Below, piece after piece: positions 36,803 through 45,247 of a stretch of 64,000 nt of DNA; the first letter of the stretch is position 1, and the number at the start of each line of letters is the position of its first letter. This DNA comes from Arthrobacter sp. Soil736 (GTDB taxonomy: Bacteria; Actinomycetota; Actinomycetes; Actinomycetales; Micrococcaceae). The notes beneath the pieces are model-generated. The model searched no databases and had not been told where the DNA came from. It was given only the letters and a program-made list of their open reading frames with translations. Position numbers and translations under genes: made by a program. Location of the stretch: positions 1 to 64,000 of the forward strand of contig NZ_LMSB01000016.1 in assembly GCF_001428005.1 (NCBI RefSeq). The letters are read 5' to 3'.

Positions 36803-37855
36803 CTAAACGGCCGCGGCGATGGCATCGCCAATGGCGCTTGTGCTCCGCGATTCGCCGTTGCGGCCTTCGACGTCTGCCAGCACCGCGGACTCGATCCTGC
36901 GGGCCGCAGCGGAGTAGCCCAGGTGCTCCAGCAGCAGCGCGGCGGACAGGATGGCGGCCGTGGGATCCGCCTTCTGCCGGCCCGCGATGTCCGGCGCCGA
37001 GCCGTGCACCGGCTCGAACATGGAGGGGGCAGTCCGGTCCATGTTGATGTTGCCCGAGGCTGCCAGTCCGATGCCGCCCGTCACCGCCGCCGCGAGGTCT
37101 GTGATGATGTCCCCGAAGAGGTTGTCCGTGACGATCACGTCGAAGCGGGCGGGATCGGTGACCATGAAGATGGTGGCGGCGTCAATGTGCAGGTAGTCGT
37201 GCGTGACCTCCGGGAACTCCTTTGCCACAGCTTCGACCGTGCGCTTCCACAGGTGGCCCGCGTAGACGAGCACGTTGTGCTTGTGGACGAGGGTCAGCTT
37301 CTTGCGGGGCCGTTCGTTAGCGCGCCGGAACGCGTCGCGGACCACGCGCTCCACGCCGTACGCGGTGTTCAGCGATACTTCCGTGGCCACTTCGTGGGGC
37401 GTTCCGCCGCGCAGGGTCCCGCCGTTGCCGACGTACGGGCCCTCGGTTCCTTCGCGGACCACAATGAAATCGATGGTTCCCGGATTGGCCAGCGGGCTGC
37501 CCACGCCGCCGAAGAGCCTTGAGGGGCGCAGGTTGACGAAGTGGTCGAGGCTGAAGCGCAGCTTGAGGAGCATCTCACGCTCGATGATTCCGGAGGGAAT
37601 GCGCGTGTCCCCCGGTGCCGCACCGACAGCGCCGAAGAGGATCGCGTCGTGGGTCCTCAGGTCTTCGAGAACTGCGTCGGGGAGCGTCTCGCCCGTCTCC
37701 AGCCAGTGCTGGGCGCCCAGCTTGTAGCGGGTCTGTTCAAGGGTGACGCCTTCGGCGGCAACGACCTTTTCCAGGACCTTAAGGGCTTCTGCGATGACCT
37801 CGGGGCCAATGCCGTCGCCCGGGATGACAGCAAGATTGATGGTGGATGCGCTCAT
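36803..37855 (-). CDS. leuB: 3-isopropylmalate dehydrogenase
   Basis: Oxidative decarboxylation of 3-isopropylmalate. Starting at ATG 37855 ([19 protein letters not shown]) gives 350 aa, the size of actinobacterial LeuB; the longer frame to 37942 covers the promoter. [29 protein letters not shown], the metal-binding [20 protein letters not shown] and [20 protein letters not shown] are all present. A half operator shared with leuC covers the likely -10 box. Confidence 0.95.
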   Translation of the reverse strand: MSASTINLAVIPGDGIGPEVIAEALKVLEKVVAAEGVTLEQTRYKLGAQHWLETGETLPDAVLEDLRTHDAILFGAVGAAPGDTRIPSGIIEREMLLKLRFSLDHFVNLRPSRLFGGVGSPLANPGTIDFIVVREGTEGPYVGNGGTLRGGTPHEVATEVSLNTAYGVERVVRDAFRRANERPRKKLTLVHKHNVLVYAGHLWKRTVEAVAKEFPEVTHDYLHIDAATIFMVTDPARFDVIVTDNLFGDIITDLAAAVTGGIGLAASGNINMDRTAPSMFEPVHGSAPDIAGRQKADPTAAILSAALLLEHLGYSAAARRIESAVLADVEGRNGESRSTSAIGDAIAAAV

Positions 37856-37894
37856 GTTTTTCAGCGTAGCCAAGTGATCCACATTCTGGTCAAA

Positions 37895-37907
37895 CCGTCT
37901 CATTATA
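37895..37907 (-). promoter_or_regulatory. leuB -10 box overlapped by a leuC-type operator half
   Basis: On the minus strand TATAAT (37907-37902) is a consensus -10, about 45 bp ahead of the leuB ATG; the -35 is weak. Read on the plus strand the same place is CCGTCTCATTATA, matching CCGTCTCAATATC of the leuC/iclR palindrome at 11 of 13 positions. The right half of the palindrome is poorly conserved. Confidence 0.5.
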
Positions 37908-37955
37908 CGAACGCGTCCTTGCGTCGGCGGCCTGGGGTCCACGGCCGCCCGCCGA

Positions 37956-38756
37956 CTACCGGCGCGGAACCGGCGATGCGACCACCGCCACGTTCTTGCC
38001 CCACAGATCTCCGGTGTAACAGCTGATCAGGACCAGCCGGTTGGGAACGACCGACCAGATGGGGCTGTCCTTCAAGGCCGACTTTGTGTACGTGGTGACT
38101 GAATCGACCTTGTATGTCAGTACCCCGGCGGACGTTCTAACGGTGAATGTCTGGCCCGGAGCCGCGGCCGTGCTCAGGTGGTTGAACGGCGCATCCGCTC
38201 CTTCCCAGCTGTGGCCGATGACATACGTGGTGTTGGCCGAGCCTGCACCCAGCTTGCCGAAAGGTGTGAGCCAGTAGGCGTCCATCGTCTCCGGCGGCAC
38301 GATGGTCTGGCTCTTCTTGTCTCCGCTGCTCGGCTTCAGGGGATGCACCACGACGTCAAAGTCCGCCGCCGGATATGAGATGTGTACGGGAGCATAGGCC
38401 GGCCGCGGAGGAGCCACCGGGGCAGCGGGAGCCGCGGTCTTACCAGAAGGAGTCGCCAGGGCTGTTGCCGTCGGCGTCGGAAGGCCTTGACCCTCCTCGT
38501 CGGATATTACTGCTGACGCGTCCTCGGGGGGCCTTTCGTGGTGGCCGCCGGAACCGGCGCCATAGACAAGCCAGGCCGCCAGCAGTCCCATTCCGCAGAT
38601 CGCCAGCACAATCAGGTCCGCAAACTGCAGCAGCCGCCCGCGCGTTCCGGTGGCACGCGTGGCGGTGCCTCGCGTGCCGGGCCTGCCGGTGAAACGCCTG
38701 GCAAATGAGCTCAGCCGCCAGCTTCGCGGCCACCGGAAACGGCGATGACTGGCCAT
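37956..38756 (-). CDS. Class E/F-like sortase
   Basis: Transpeptidase that would anchor surface proteins to the wall. From ATG 38756 (AAGGAG 6 bp ahead) it is 266 aa: Arg-rich cytoplasmic head, membrane helix at about 44-64 ([19 protein letters not shown]), Pro/Ala linker, then the catalytic domain with His in [11 protein letters not shown] and Cys in [12 protein letters not shown]. The consensus TLxTC is LISC here, and the expected downstream Arg (R-x-N-V-V) seems to be Lys (GKNVAVVA), so activity needs care. It follows the repeat-stalk protein gene by 110 bp. Confidence 0.82.
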   Translation of the reverse strand: MASHRRFRWPRSWRLSSFARRFTGRPGTRGTATRATGTRGRLLQFADLIVLAICGMGLLAAWLVYGAGSGGHHERPPEDASAVISDEEGQGLPTPTATALATPSGKTAAPAAPVAPPRPAYAPVHISYPAADFDVVVHPLKPSSGDKKSQTIVPPETMDAYWLTPFGKLGAGSANTTYVIGHSWEGADAPFNHLSTAAAPGQTFTVRTSAGVLTYKVDSVTTYTKSALKDSPIWSVVPNRLVLISCYTGDLWGKNVAVVASPVPRR

Positions 38757-38819
38757 GCGATGACTCCTTGGCTCAGAATCGGGCGGATCAACAACCGGGC
38801 GGATCAACAACAGGCGGGC

Positions 38820-38851
38820 GCGGGTGCCGCGTTCCGACTCGCGGCACCCGC
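38820..38851 (-). terminator. Hairpin between the repeat-stalk gene and the sortase gene
   Basis: GCGGGTGCCGCG pairs with CGCGGCACCCGC (12 bp, 8-base loop) directly after the repeat-protein stop. Just beyond it, GGGCGGATCAACAAC occurs twice in tandem (38781-38795, 38797-38811). Without a U-run this may attenuate read-through into the sortase gene or stabilise the mRNA end. Confidence 0.6.
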
Positions 38852-38866
38852 CAGGCATGGTGCTGC

Positions 38867-39538
38867 TCAGCCTTCAGCCTCGTTGGCACCCTCTTTCCTT
38901 CTCCACAGCACCAGCACGGACACGCCCACGAACAGGCCTGTCGCTAGGGCAAGCCCCGCGGGGATTTCCGCGTCCGTCCTGCCTACTGCTGTTTCAAGGT
39001 TGAATCCGACGTTCGGCGCCGCGGGAGCGGCAGCGGGGACGCTGACTGCCGCCGCGGGCTTGGCCGCCGACTTGGCTGCCGGCTTGACTACCGGCTTGAC
39101 TACCGGCTTGACCACCGGCACCTCGGCGGCCGGCTCCTCGGCGGGCGGCTCTTCGGCCGGCGGCTCTTCGGTGCCGCCGCCCGGCTCCTCCGGGTCGCAA
39201 TCCTGGTGGCCGACGCCGTTGCCGTTGCCGCCGGCATTGCCGTTCTCGCCGCCGTTACCGTTGCCGCCGGCATTGCCGTTCTCTCCGCCGTTACCGTTAC
39301 CGCCGGCGTTGCCGTTCTCGCCGCCGTTACCGTTACCACCGGCATTGCCGTTCTCGCCGCCGTTACCGTTACCACCGGCATTGCCGTTCTCGCCGCCGTT
39401 ACCGTTACCACCGGCATTGTTCTCGTGGCAGACCTTCTCGTGATCGCCCTGCCCGTTGCCCGGCGCGGCACCCGCCGGAATCGTGACGCCCAGGAGTCCA
39501 AGACCCAAAAGCCCCACAGCCGCGATAGTTCGTCTCAT
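38867..39538 (-). CDS. Surface protein with GN-rich 12-residue repeats and C-terminal anchor
   Basis: 223-aa exported protein from ATG 39538 (GGAGGGA 6 bp ahead). A signal peptide (IAAVGLLGLGLLGVTIPAGAA) precedes a Cys-containing segment, about 5.7 tandem copies of NAGGNGNGGENG, a Glu/Pro linker (EEPPAEEPPAEEPAAE), a Val/Lys/Pro/Ala stretch, and a sorting-signal-like end: NVGFNLETAVG, hydrophobic GLALATGLFVGVSVLVLW, RRK. LPXTG or LAXTG is absent. Upstream partner of the sortase gene, so it is probably its substrate; binding role unknown. Confidence 0.82.
   Translation of the reverse strand: MRRTIAAVGLLGLGLLGVTIPAGAAPGNGQGDHEKVCHENNAGGNGNGGENGNAGGNGNGGENGNAGGNGNGGENGNAGGNGNGGENGNAGGNGNGGENGNAGGNGNGVGHQDCDPEEPGGGTEEPPAEEPPAEEPAAEVPVVKPVVKPVVKPAAKSAAKPAAAVSVPAAAPAAPNVGFNLETAVGRTDAEIPAGLALATGLFVGVSVLVLWRRKEGANEAEG
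39215..39418 (-). repeat. 36-bp in-frame tandem repeat
   Basis: About 5.7 head-to-tail copies of a 36-bp unit encoding NAGGNGNGGENG; three consecutive copies are identical at DNA level and the others differ at a few third positions. Copy-number change would keep the frame and lengthen or shorten the stalk. Confidence 0.92.
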
Positions 39539-39899
39539 TTCGTGTCCCTCCATACTTCTGGTTCAAACCGACCAGACCACGGGGTATTTCTGCCTTCCAA
39601 GGGACCACTGTTCGAACTCAAACGGTGGGATCAAGGGTGATGGATACTCCCAAGGGTGTGGTTAGTCTGCTTGCCTTTTCAGCGTAGGATGCGTCGCTGC
39701 ACCAGTCCCGAGTAGCCAGTACGCCTTCTTTGACGGCCAAGTACTTGGTAGTGGCGGGTTTGTCACCCACTTGTACTTGGCCACCACTTGGAAACCGGCC
39801 GAATAGGCATGCAGACGAAGAAAAAACGCCCCCTTGCCCAGGTAAACCGGGGCAAGGGGGCGGGGGACGGCAGGGACGTGCCGCCGGAAAAGGACAGGG
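39539..39899. other. Intergenic region with inverted repeat, upstream of the stalk gene
   Basis: 361 bp holding the promoter of the repeat-stalk/sortase unit and the metG terminator. GGCCAAGTAC (39735-39744) and its complement GTACTTGGCC (39773-39782) are perfect 10-bp arms; the first arm also forms the palindrome CCAAGTACTTGG (39737-39748). A short minus-strand frame across these arms (39 codons beginning GTG GCC AAG) has no ribosome-binding site and is not called. Confidence 0.55.
39821..39862 (-). terminator. Rho-independent terminator of metG
   Basis: Minus strand: CGCCCCCTTGCCC stem of 13 bp with a 10-base loop, followed by TTTTTT. It sits 38 bp after the metG stop. Confidence 0.92.
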
Positions 39900-41459
39900 T
39901 CAGACTTCGGCCGGCTCCTCGTATTTCGGGAAGACCGGCGCGGGTGCCGGCAGTTCGGTGCCCGCAGCGATCGGCGTCGAAATGGCGGTGAACTGCCGGG
40001 CGTCGCCCTCCGGCTGGCCGAGCGTCGCCAGCAGGGCGGCCGTCGCCGTCGGCATCACCGGCTGCGCGAGGATGGCCACGATTCGCAGTACCTCAAGGGT
40101 CACGTACAGCACCGTCTGCATGCGTTCGACGTCGGTCTTCCGCAGGACCCAGGGGGCCTGCTCGGCGAAGTAGGCGTTGGTGTCCCCCAGTACGCCCCAG
40201 ATCGCTTCGAGCGCGCGGCTGAATTCCTGCTTGTCGAAGGCGGCGCGCGCCTGGTCCAGGAGGGCGTTGGCCCGGGCCAGAATGGCCGTGTCCTCAGGTG
40301 TGAACTCTCCGGGAACAGGAACGCGGCCTTCGCAGTTCTTGGCCACCATGGACAGCGACCGCTGGGCGAGGTTTCCGAAATTGTTTGCCAGGTCCGAGTT
40401 CATCCGCCCCACAATGGCTTCGTGGTTGTAGCTGCCGTCGGCGCCGAAGGGAACCTCACGCAGGAAGAAGAACCGGACCTGATCGAGGCCGTACTGGGCC
40501 ACGAAGTCGGCCGGCGCCACCACGTTGCCCAGCGACTTGGACATCTTGACGCCGTTGTTCTGCAGGAAGCCGTGGATCATGACGCGTTTGGGCAGCTCGA
40601 GGCCCGCGCTCATCAGGAATGCCGGCCAGTAAATCGCATGGAACCGTGAGATGTCCTTGCCGATCACGTGCACGTCGGCGGGCCAGTACTTCTTGAACGA
40701 TTCCGAATCGACGTCAGGGTAGCCGGCACCGGTGAGGTAGTTCGTCAGGGCGTCGACCCACACGTACATGACGTGCTTTTCGTCCCCGGGAACGGGCACG
40801 CCCCAATCGAACGTGGTGCGGCTGATGGACAGGTCTTCCAGGCCGCGCCGGACGAAGCTGATGACCTCGTTGAAGCGGGACTGCGGGGCACCGAATTCAG
40901 GCTGTGCCTCGTACAGTGCCAGCAGCTTGTCCTGGTAGGCGGACAGCCGGAAGAAGTAGCTCTCCTCGGCGGTCCAGGTCACCGGGGTGTCGCTCTCCTT
41001 GGTGTACCGGGCGCCGTCCTCCTTGACCACGGTGTCGTCTTCCACGTAGTAAGCCTCGTCGCGGACGGAGTACCAGCCCTCGTACTTGGACAGGTAGATG
41101 TCGCCGTTGGCTTCCATCCGGCGCCAGATTTCCTGGCACGCGGCGTAGTGGTCCTCGTCCGTGGTGCGGATGAAGCGGTCATGGGAAATGCCCAGGTCCT
41201 GCTCCATCTGCTTAAAGGCCGCGGAGTTCCGGTCCGCCAGTTCCTTGGCCGTCAGGCCTTCCTTCTCCGCCGACTGCTGCATCTTCAGCCCGTGCTCATC
41301 GGTGCCGGTCATGAAGAAGACATCGTGGCCGTCCAGTCGCTTGAACCGCGCCATGGCATCGGTGGCAACGACCTCGTAGGCGTGGCCGATGTGCGGCACG
41401 CCGTTGGGGTAGCTGATGGCCGTGGTGATGTAGAACGGGCGCTTTTCTGAAGAAGTCAC
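39900..41459 (-). CDS. metG: Methionyl-tRNA synthetase
   Basis: Class I synthetase charging tRNA-Met. 519 aa with HIGH-equivalent [19 protein letters not shown] and the KMSKS motif [11 protein letters not shown]. The connective peptide lacks a zinc-knuckle cysteine set and there is no C-terminal tRNA-binding (EMAP-like) domain, the short MetG form common in Actinobacteria. It ends in a strong terminator and lies 35 bp beyond the ABC ATPase gene in the same direction. Confidence 0.95.
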   Translation of the reverse strand: MTSSEKRPFYITTAISYPNGVPHIGHAYEVVATDAMARFKRLDGHDVFFMTGTDEHGLKMQQSAEKEGLTAKELADRNSAAFKQMEQDLGISHDRFIRTTDEDHYAACQEIWRRMEANGDIYLSKYEGWYSVRDEAYYVEDDTVVKEDGARYTKESDTPVTWTAEESYFFRLSAYQDKLLALYEAQPEFGAPQSRFNEVISFVRRGLEDLSISRTTFDWGVPVPGDEKHVMYVWVDALTNYLTGAGYPDVDSESFKKYWPADVHVIGKDISRFHAIYWPAFLMSAGLELPKRVMIHGFLQNNGVKMSKSLGNVVAPADFVAQYGLDQVRFFFLREVPFGADGSYNHEAIVGRMNSDLANNFGNLAQRSLSMVAKNCEGRVPVPGEFTPEDTAILARANALLDQARAAFDKQEFSRALEAIWGVLGDTNAYFAEQAPWVLRKTDVERMQTVLYVTLEVLRIVAILAQPVMPTATAALLATLGQPEGDARQFTAISTPIAAGTELPAPAPVFPKYEEPAEV

Positions 41460-41494
41460 GGGCGGGAAATTACCTTTAGTGCGGAGGGATGAAG

Positions 41495-42250
41495 CTAGAT
41501 CAGTTCGGTCAGGGTATCGCTCAGCCGGACCAGTTCGTGGTCATGTGACGCAACCAGTACGGCAATACCGTCGGACGTCGTGTCCTTCAGGATGCTGATG
41601 ATGCGGTTGGCCGAGGCCCGGTCAAGGCTCGCGGTGGGCTCATCAACCACCAGGACGCGCGTACCGAGGATCAGGGCGCGGGCAATCGCAACGCGCTGCC
41701 GTTCGCCGCCGGACAGCTGCGCGGGGCGGTGCCGCATCCGCCGGCCGAGGCCTACGAGGTCCAGCAGGTCCTTGGCCATGTCGCGGCGCTGTTCCACTTC
41801 GCCGTCCGGGACGGCGGGCAGAAGGACATTTTCGAGGGCGCTCATGCCGTCGATCAGTGCCCCGCCCTGGTCAACGTAGCCGATCAGGGCACGCCGCCGG
41901 TCGGCGATCTCGTCGTCGCCCATGCTTTCGAGGGACTCGCCCTCCCACAGCACCCGGCCCGACGTCGGCAGGGTAAGCCCCGCACCGACGGTCAGGATGC
42001 TGGTCTTGCCTGAGCCGCTCCGGCCGGCAACGCAGTGCATCTCGCCTGCGTGGAGGGTCAGGTCGAAGCCCTCCACCACGCTCACGGCTTCGGCTCCGCC
42101 TTTTCCGCCGCCGTAGCGGATGGTGATATTGCCCAGCTCGAGCGGGGTACCGTGATCGGCGGCCTTGACGAGGGTGTTGGCGCGCGTCTGGAACGAGCCC
42201 CCGCCGTCGTCGTTCCCGCGCTCCCGGCGAAGGTTCAGGTCGTTAGTCAT
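41495..42250 (-). CDS. ABC transporter ATP-binding protein
   Basis: 251-aa ATPase from ATG 42250, whose ATGA overlaps the permease stop. Walker [17 protein letters not shown]-loop IGYVDQGG, signature [15 protein letters not shown], Walker [13 protein letters not shown], and His-switch [10 protein letters not shown]. Closest by layout to the LolD/MacB-type exporters. It follows the large FtsX-like permease gene, so the pair forms one efflux or lipoprotein-handling system. Confidence 0.9.
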   Translation of the reverse strand: MTNDLNLRRERGNDDGGGSFQTRANTLVKAADHGTPLELGNITIRYGGGKGGAEAVSVVEGFDLTLHAGEMHCVAGRSGSGKTSILTVGAGLTLPTSGRVLWEGESLESMGDDEIADRRRALIGYVDQGGALIDGMSALENVLLPAVPDGEVEQRRDMAKDLLDLVGLGRRMRHRPAQLSGGERQRVAIARALILGTRVLVVDEPTASLDRASANRIISILKDTTSDGIAVLVASHDHELVRLSDTLTELI

Positions 42251-45042
42251 TGGACCACTTTCGTTGCAATCGGAATCCAGCAAAGTACAGCCACGAGCCC
42301 GGCCACGGCGGCCCAGAGTGCGGCATAGGGGGCAAGGAGCAGGCCGACGCCGAGGGCACCGAGCACGCCCAGCGGAACCGCCACCGCTCCCACCAGGGCA
42401 TTTTCGAAGAACCGGACCTGGCCGAGCATGTCGGGGTTCCAGCCCATGGCCTGCAGCGTTCCGAGGTACTGGCGCTTGGCCTGCAGCTCGAAGCGGCCTG
42501 TGACGAGGGTCAGCACGAGCCCTACCGCCACTCCGGAGAGGCCCAGGACGATGCTTGGCAGGGCCACGCTGGCGGCGGCCAGTCCGCTGAGCGCGCTGGC
42601 TCCGGCGGCCCGCGGTATGTCGATCAGCAGGGCGACGAGACCGCCCACGGCGGCACCGAACACGCCGACCGCAACGGCGAGGGAAATCGCGTTGAAGCGG
42701 TTGGTGGTCAACTGGCGGTTGGCGAAGGTCAGCGGCGAATCGACGGCGATGAGCCGCTCGTCATGCTGCGGTTCCTGGTCAACTTCCTCGCGGTGGCGCA
42801 GCATCTGGGCGGCGAAGAAGGCCGCGGCCAGATAGAGGACCAGCACGGATGCCGAGACAATCACGGTGGCGAGGTTCCAGCTGAGCAGGCTCAGGACGAC
42901 GCCCGCGACTGCCAGCAGCCCCGCGCCCACGGCGAATTCCTCCAGAACCCACGAGCGGATGCGCCGCTGGGTCCAGCCCATGGCGCGCAGGGTTCCCGCC
43001 TCGCGGCGCCGTTGCCGGATGTAGCTCACAGTCGATGCGCCGGTGAGGAGCGCGGCACCGCAGAGAGTCAGGAAGAGCAGGGTGAGGTTCGTGGCGGTCA
43101 GTGAGCCGGACACGGCGTCGGCAGCGTCCTGCCTGACCCACGACTGCTGGACGGTGCCCAGCGCAGACTCCTTGCCGGCGTCGTCCCTGGAGTAGCCGGG
43201 AACGAAGATGTTGGCGTCTTCTCGCGCGGAACCGGCCACAACCGTGGCTTCCAGGCCCATGTCCCGGATCTCGTTGGCGAGCTTCTCCACGTCCGGCTGC
43301 GCCTGCTTCCAGCTGCCCGGGGCGCTGGCGCGCACACGCACGGCGTCAATGACTGACGCGTTCTTCTCGTAGCCGCGGGCAGCCGCCAGGCCGTAGTAAT
43401 CCGTGATGGCCCCGGCGGACTGGCTGACCAATCCGGTGGCGCTCAGGGACGGCTTGAGCGCGGCATCCGGGACATCCTTGCCCTCGGCGTCCTTGGTCAG
43501 GGTCATCGGCGTCGGGTCGTAGCCGCCCAGGGGAAGCCGGTTGACGTCCCCGGCCGCCGCCTGCACGGCGGCGGGATCGAACGTGCCATAAACCATGGCG
43601 AGGGGCGTCGCCAGCTTCTTGCCCGTTTCGAGGTTCTCCCGGTAGGAGCGCTCGTCCACGGGGTTGCGCTGGGTCTGGTCCACCGGTTCCCCGCCGGCCG
43701 TCTTCTCCGGAAGCCGGTTGACGGTAACCCATTCACCGGGCGTCGCGGTCTTCTCGGTAGCGCCGTTGCCCGCGGTTGAGCCGTCGGTGTACTTGGGCGC
43801 GGAGGCGAAGTTGGTGCTCCACGTTGCGGGGCTGTAGAGCCCGCGGCTGAAGTTCGCGGAGTTGCCGAGCAGCTTGGAGTAGTCCGTGGAGCCGGGCCAG
43901 GACAGCGCGAAGGGCGACTTGGACACGAACGGAAGGTAGTCCTTGTCCAGGGAGCGGTCCGCCGTCCCGATCTCCTTGACCACGTTCCCCGAGTCATCGA
44001 TTTCCTCGATCTTCACGGAGTACTTCAGGTCAAGGGAAGTGCCGGAGCGGACAATCAGCGGAATGGCCTGGGAATCCTCGGTCAGCTCGCCGCTGCGCTT
44101 CGCCTGCTGGTACTGGGTCATGAGGGGCGCCCAGTACTTGAGCTTGACGCCCAGGAAGTCCGGGCCCTCTTCGAGCTCCTGCATGCCGATGCCGTTGGTG
44201 AAGAGGCTTTCGAAATGGCGGCCGATCGCGGCGGCGCTGCGGGCGTCCGCCGGCGGCGCCTTCTCCAGCGGGGCCAGGAAGTCTCCTGAGGTGCCGAGCA
44301 GCGCGCGCTCGGAAACGGGGTCGACGGCGACCACGGACTCGGTGACCTCCGGCGCCATGGGCAGGGCAACGGAAAGATTGAAGAGGTTGTGCTCGGAGCC
44401 TCCGGCAGGTGCCGGGAATTTGATGCCCGTCTCCCCTTCGGGACCGGCGATGCGGATGCTGTTGCCGCCCTCGACCTGTTCTTCCACGAGCCGGGCCTTG
44501 CCGAGTGTTCCTTCGGCCGTCGACTTGAAGAGGGTCTTTTCGGATGCGCCGTCGGAACTCGTGGCGCTGGCAGTCAGGCGGTACTTCTTGGGGGTCTCGC
44601 TCAGCACGGACTGGGCGGCGGGCCACTTGCTGGGGTCGGTGCCCCCGGGCTGGCCGGCCGTGGCCGTGCCGACGAGGCCTGCGTTGAAGCCGAGATAGTC
44701 CATGGCTTCAAGGCGGGGAGCTTCAAGGTTCTGCGTGACACGCGAGACCAGGCTGATGGGCGCGGCCACCGAGGTGCCCGACAGGTCCCGGATGCCCTGA
44801 AGCTGGTCGAAACTGATCCCGCCCTGGCCGTTGGCGATGTCCGGCTGCACCAGGGCACCACCGGACCCCGCCTTGGCCTGGACCAGGATGTCATAGAGCC
44901 CGCGCGAGTTCTCGTCCACAGTCCGATTCAGCGCTGCCTGCGACTGGTTCTGGACGAGGACGGACAGGCACATGGCGACGATCAAAATGGCAGCGGTCAG
45001 CAGCAGCACTTTGCTTCTGATGAACCTCTGGACGGCGTTCAT
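42247..45042 (-). CDS. FtsX-like permease with large extracytoplasmic domain
   Basis: 931-aa ABC permease. One N-terminal helix (LLLTAAILIVAMCLSVLV) is followed by about 620 residues without membrane segments, rich in charged loops, then at least five helices between about 650 and 931 (LTLLFLTLCGAALLTGA; GAGLLAVAGVVLSLLSW; ISLAVAVGVFGAAVGG; VALPSIVLGLSGVAVGLVL; GAVAVPLGVLGALGVGLLL). A type VII ABC (MacB/FtsX) fold with a periplasm-type module is likely, but the ectodomain is much longer than the usual roughly 200-300. Substrate unknown. Upstream of the cognate ATPase gene. Confidence 0.86.
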   Translation of the reverse strand: MNAVQRFIRSKVLLLTAAILIVAMCLSVLVQNQSQAALNRTVDENSRGLYDILVQAKAGSGGALVQPDIANGQGGISFDQLQGIRDLSGTSVAAPISLVSRVTQNLEAPRLEAMDYLGFNAGLVGTATAGQPGGTDPSKWPAAQSVLSETPKKYRLTASATSSDGASEKTLFKSTAEGTLGKARLVEEQVEGGNSIRIAGPEGETGIKFPAPAGGSEHNLFNLSVALPMAPEVTESVVAVDPVSERALLGTSGDFLAPLEKAPPADARSAAAIGRHFESLFTNGIGMQELEEGPDFLGVKLKYWAPLMTQYQQAKRSGELTEDSQAIPLIVRSGTSLDLKYSVKIEEIDDSGNVVKEIGTADRSLDKDYLPFVSKSPFALSWPGSTDYSKLLGNSANFSRGLYSPATWSTNFASAPKYTDGSTAGNGATEKTATPGEWVTVNRLPEKTAGGEPVDQTQRNPVDERSYRENLETGKKLATPLAMVYGTFDPAAVQAAAGDVNRLPLGGYDPTPMTLTKDAEGKDVPDAALKPSLSATGLVSQSAGAITDYYGLAAARGYEKNASVIDAVRVRASAPGSWKQAQPDVEKLANEIRDMGLEATVVAGSAREDANIFVPGYSRDDAGKESALGTVQQSWVRQDAADAVSGSLTATNLTLLFLTLCGAALLTGASTVSYIRQRRREAGTLRAMGWTQRRIRSWVLEEFAVGAGLLAVAGVVLSLLSWNLATVIVSASVLVLYLAAAFFAAQMLRHREEVDQEPQHDERLIAVDSPLTFANRQLTTNRFNAISLAVAVGVFGAAVGGLVALLIDIPRAAGASALSGLAAASVALPSIVLGLSGVAVGLVLTLVTGRFELQAKRQYLGTLQAMGWNPDMLGQVRFFENALVGAVAVPLGVLGALGVGLLLAPYAALWAAVAGLVAVLCWIPIATKVVQ

Positions 45043-45201
45043 TGAGCTCCCTGAAACCTGGATTGCGTGTGCACGCCACGATCACCGGTGGATGTGGGGG
45101 GTGGTCCCTTGCGGGCGTGCAAAAAGTATTGGCCGGCCTGCCGGCAAGATCCTGAAATTTCGGACCTAGCCATTGTACGCAGACCGGCCAATCATACTTG
45201 T

Positions 45202-45238
45202 CCAAGGTGTACTCCAAGCGACGCGGAGTTCACCTTGG
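45202..45238 (-). terminator. Hairpin downstream of serA
   Basis: CCAAGGTG-T-ACTCC pairs with GGAGT-T-CACCTTGG (13 bp plus one T/T mismatch, 9-base loop) 10 bp after the serA stop. No U-run. Confidence 0.6.
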
Positions 45239-45247
45239 GGAAGGACC

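Noticed and set aside
39215..39418. CRISPR-like regular repeats
   Set aside because: Units are contiguous, with no spacers, and encode an in-frame peptide repeat in a gene with a signal peptide.
39674..39792. Short minus-strand frame beginning GTG GCC AAG TAC
   Set aside because: No ribosome-binding site, and it coincides with the inverted repeat; coding status cannot be supported.
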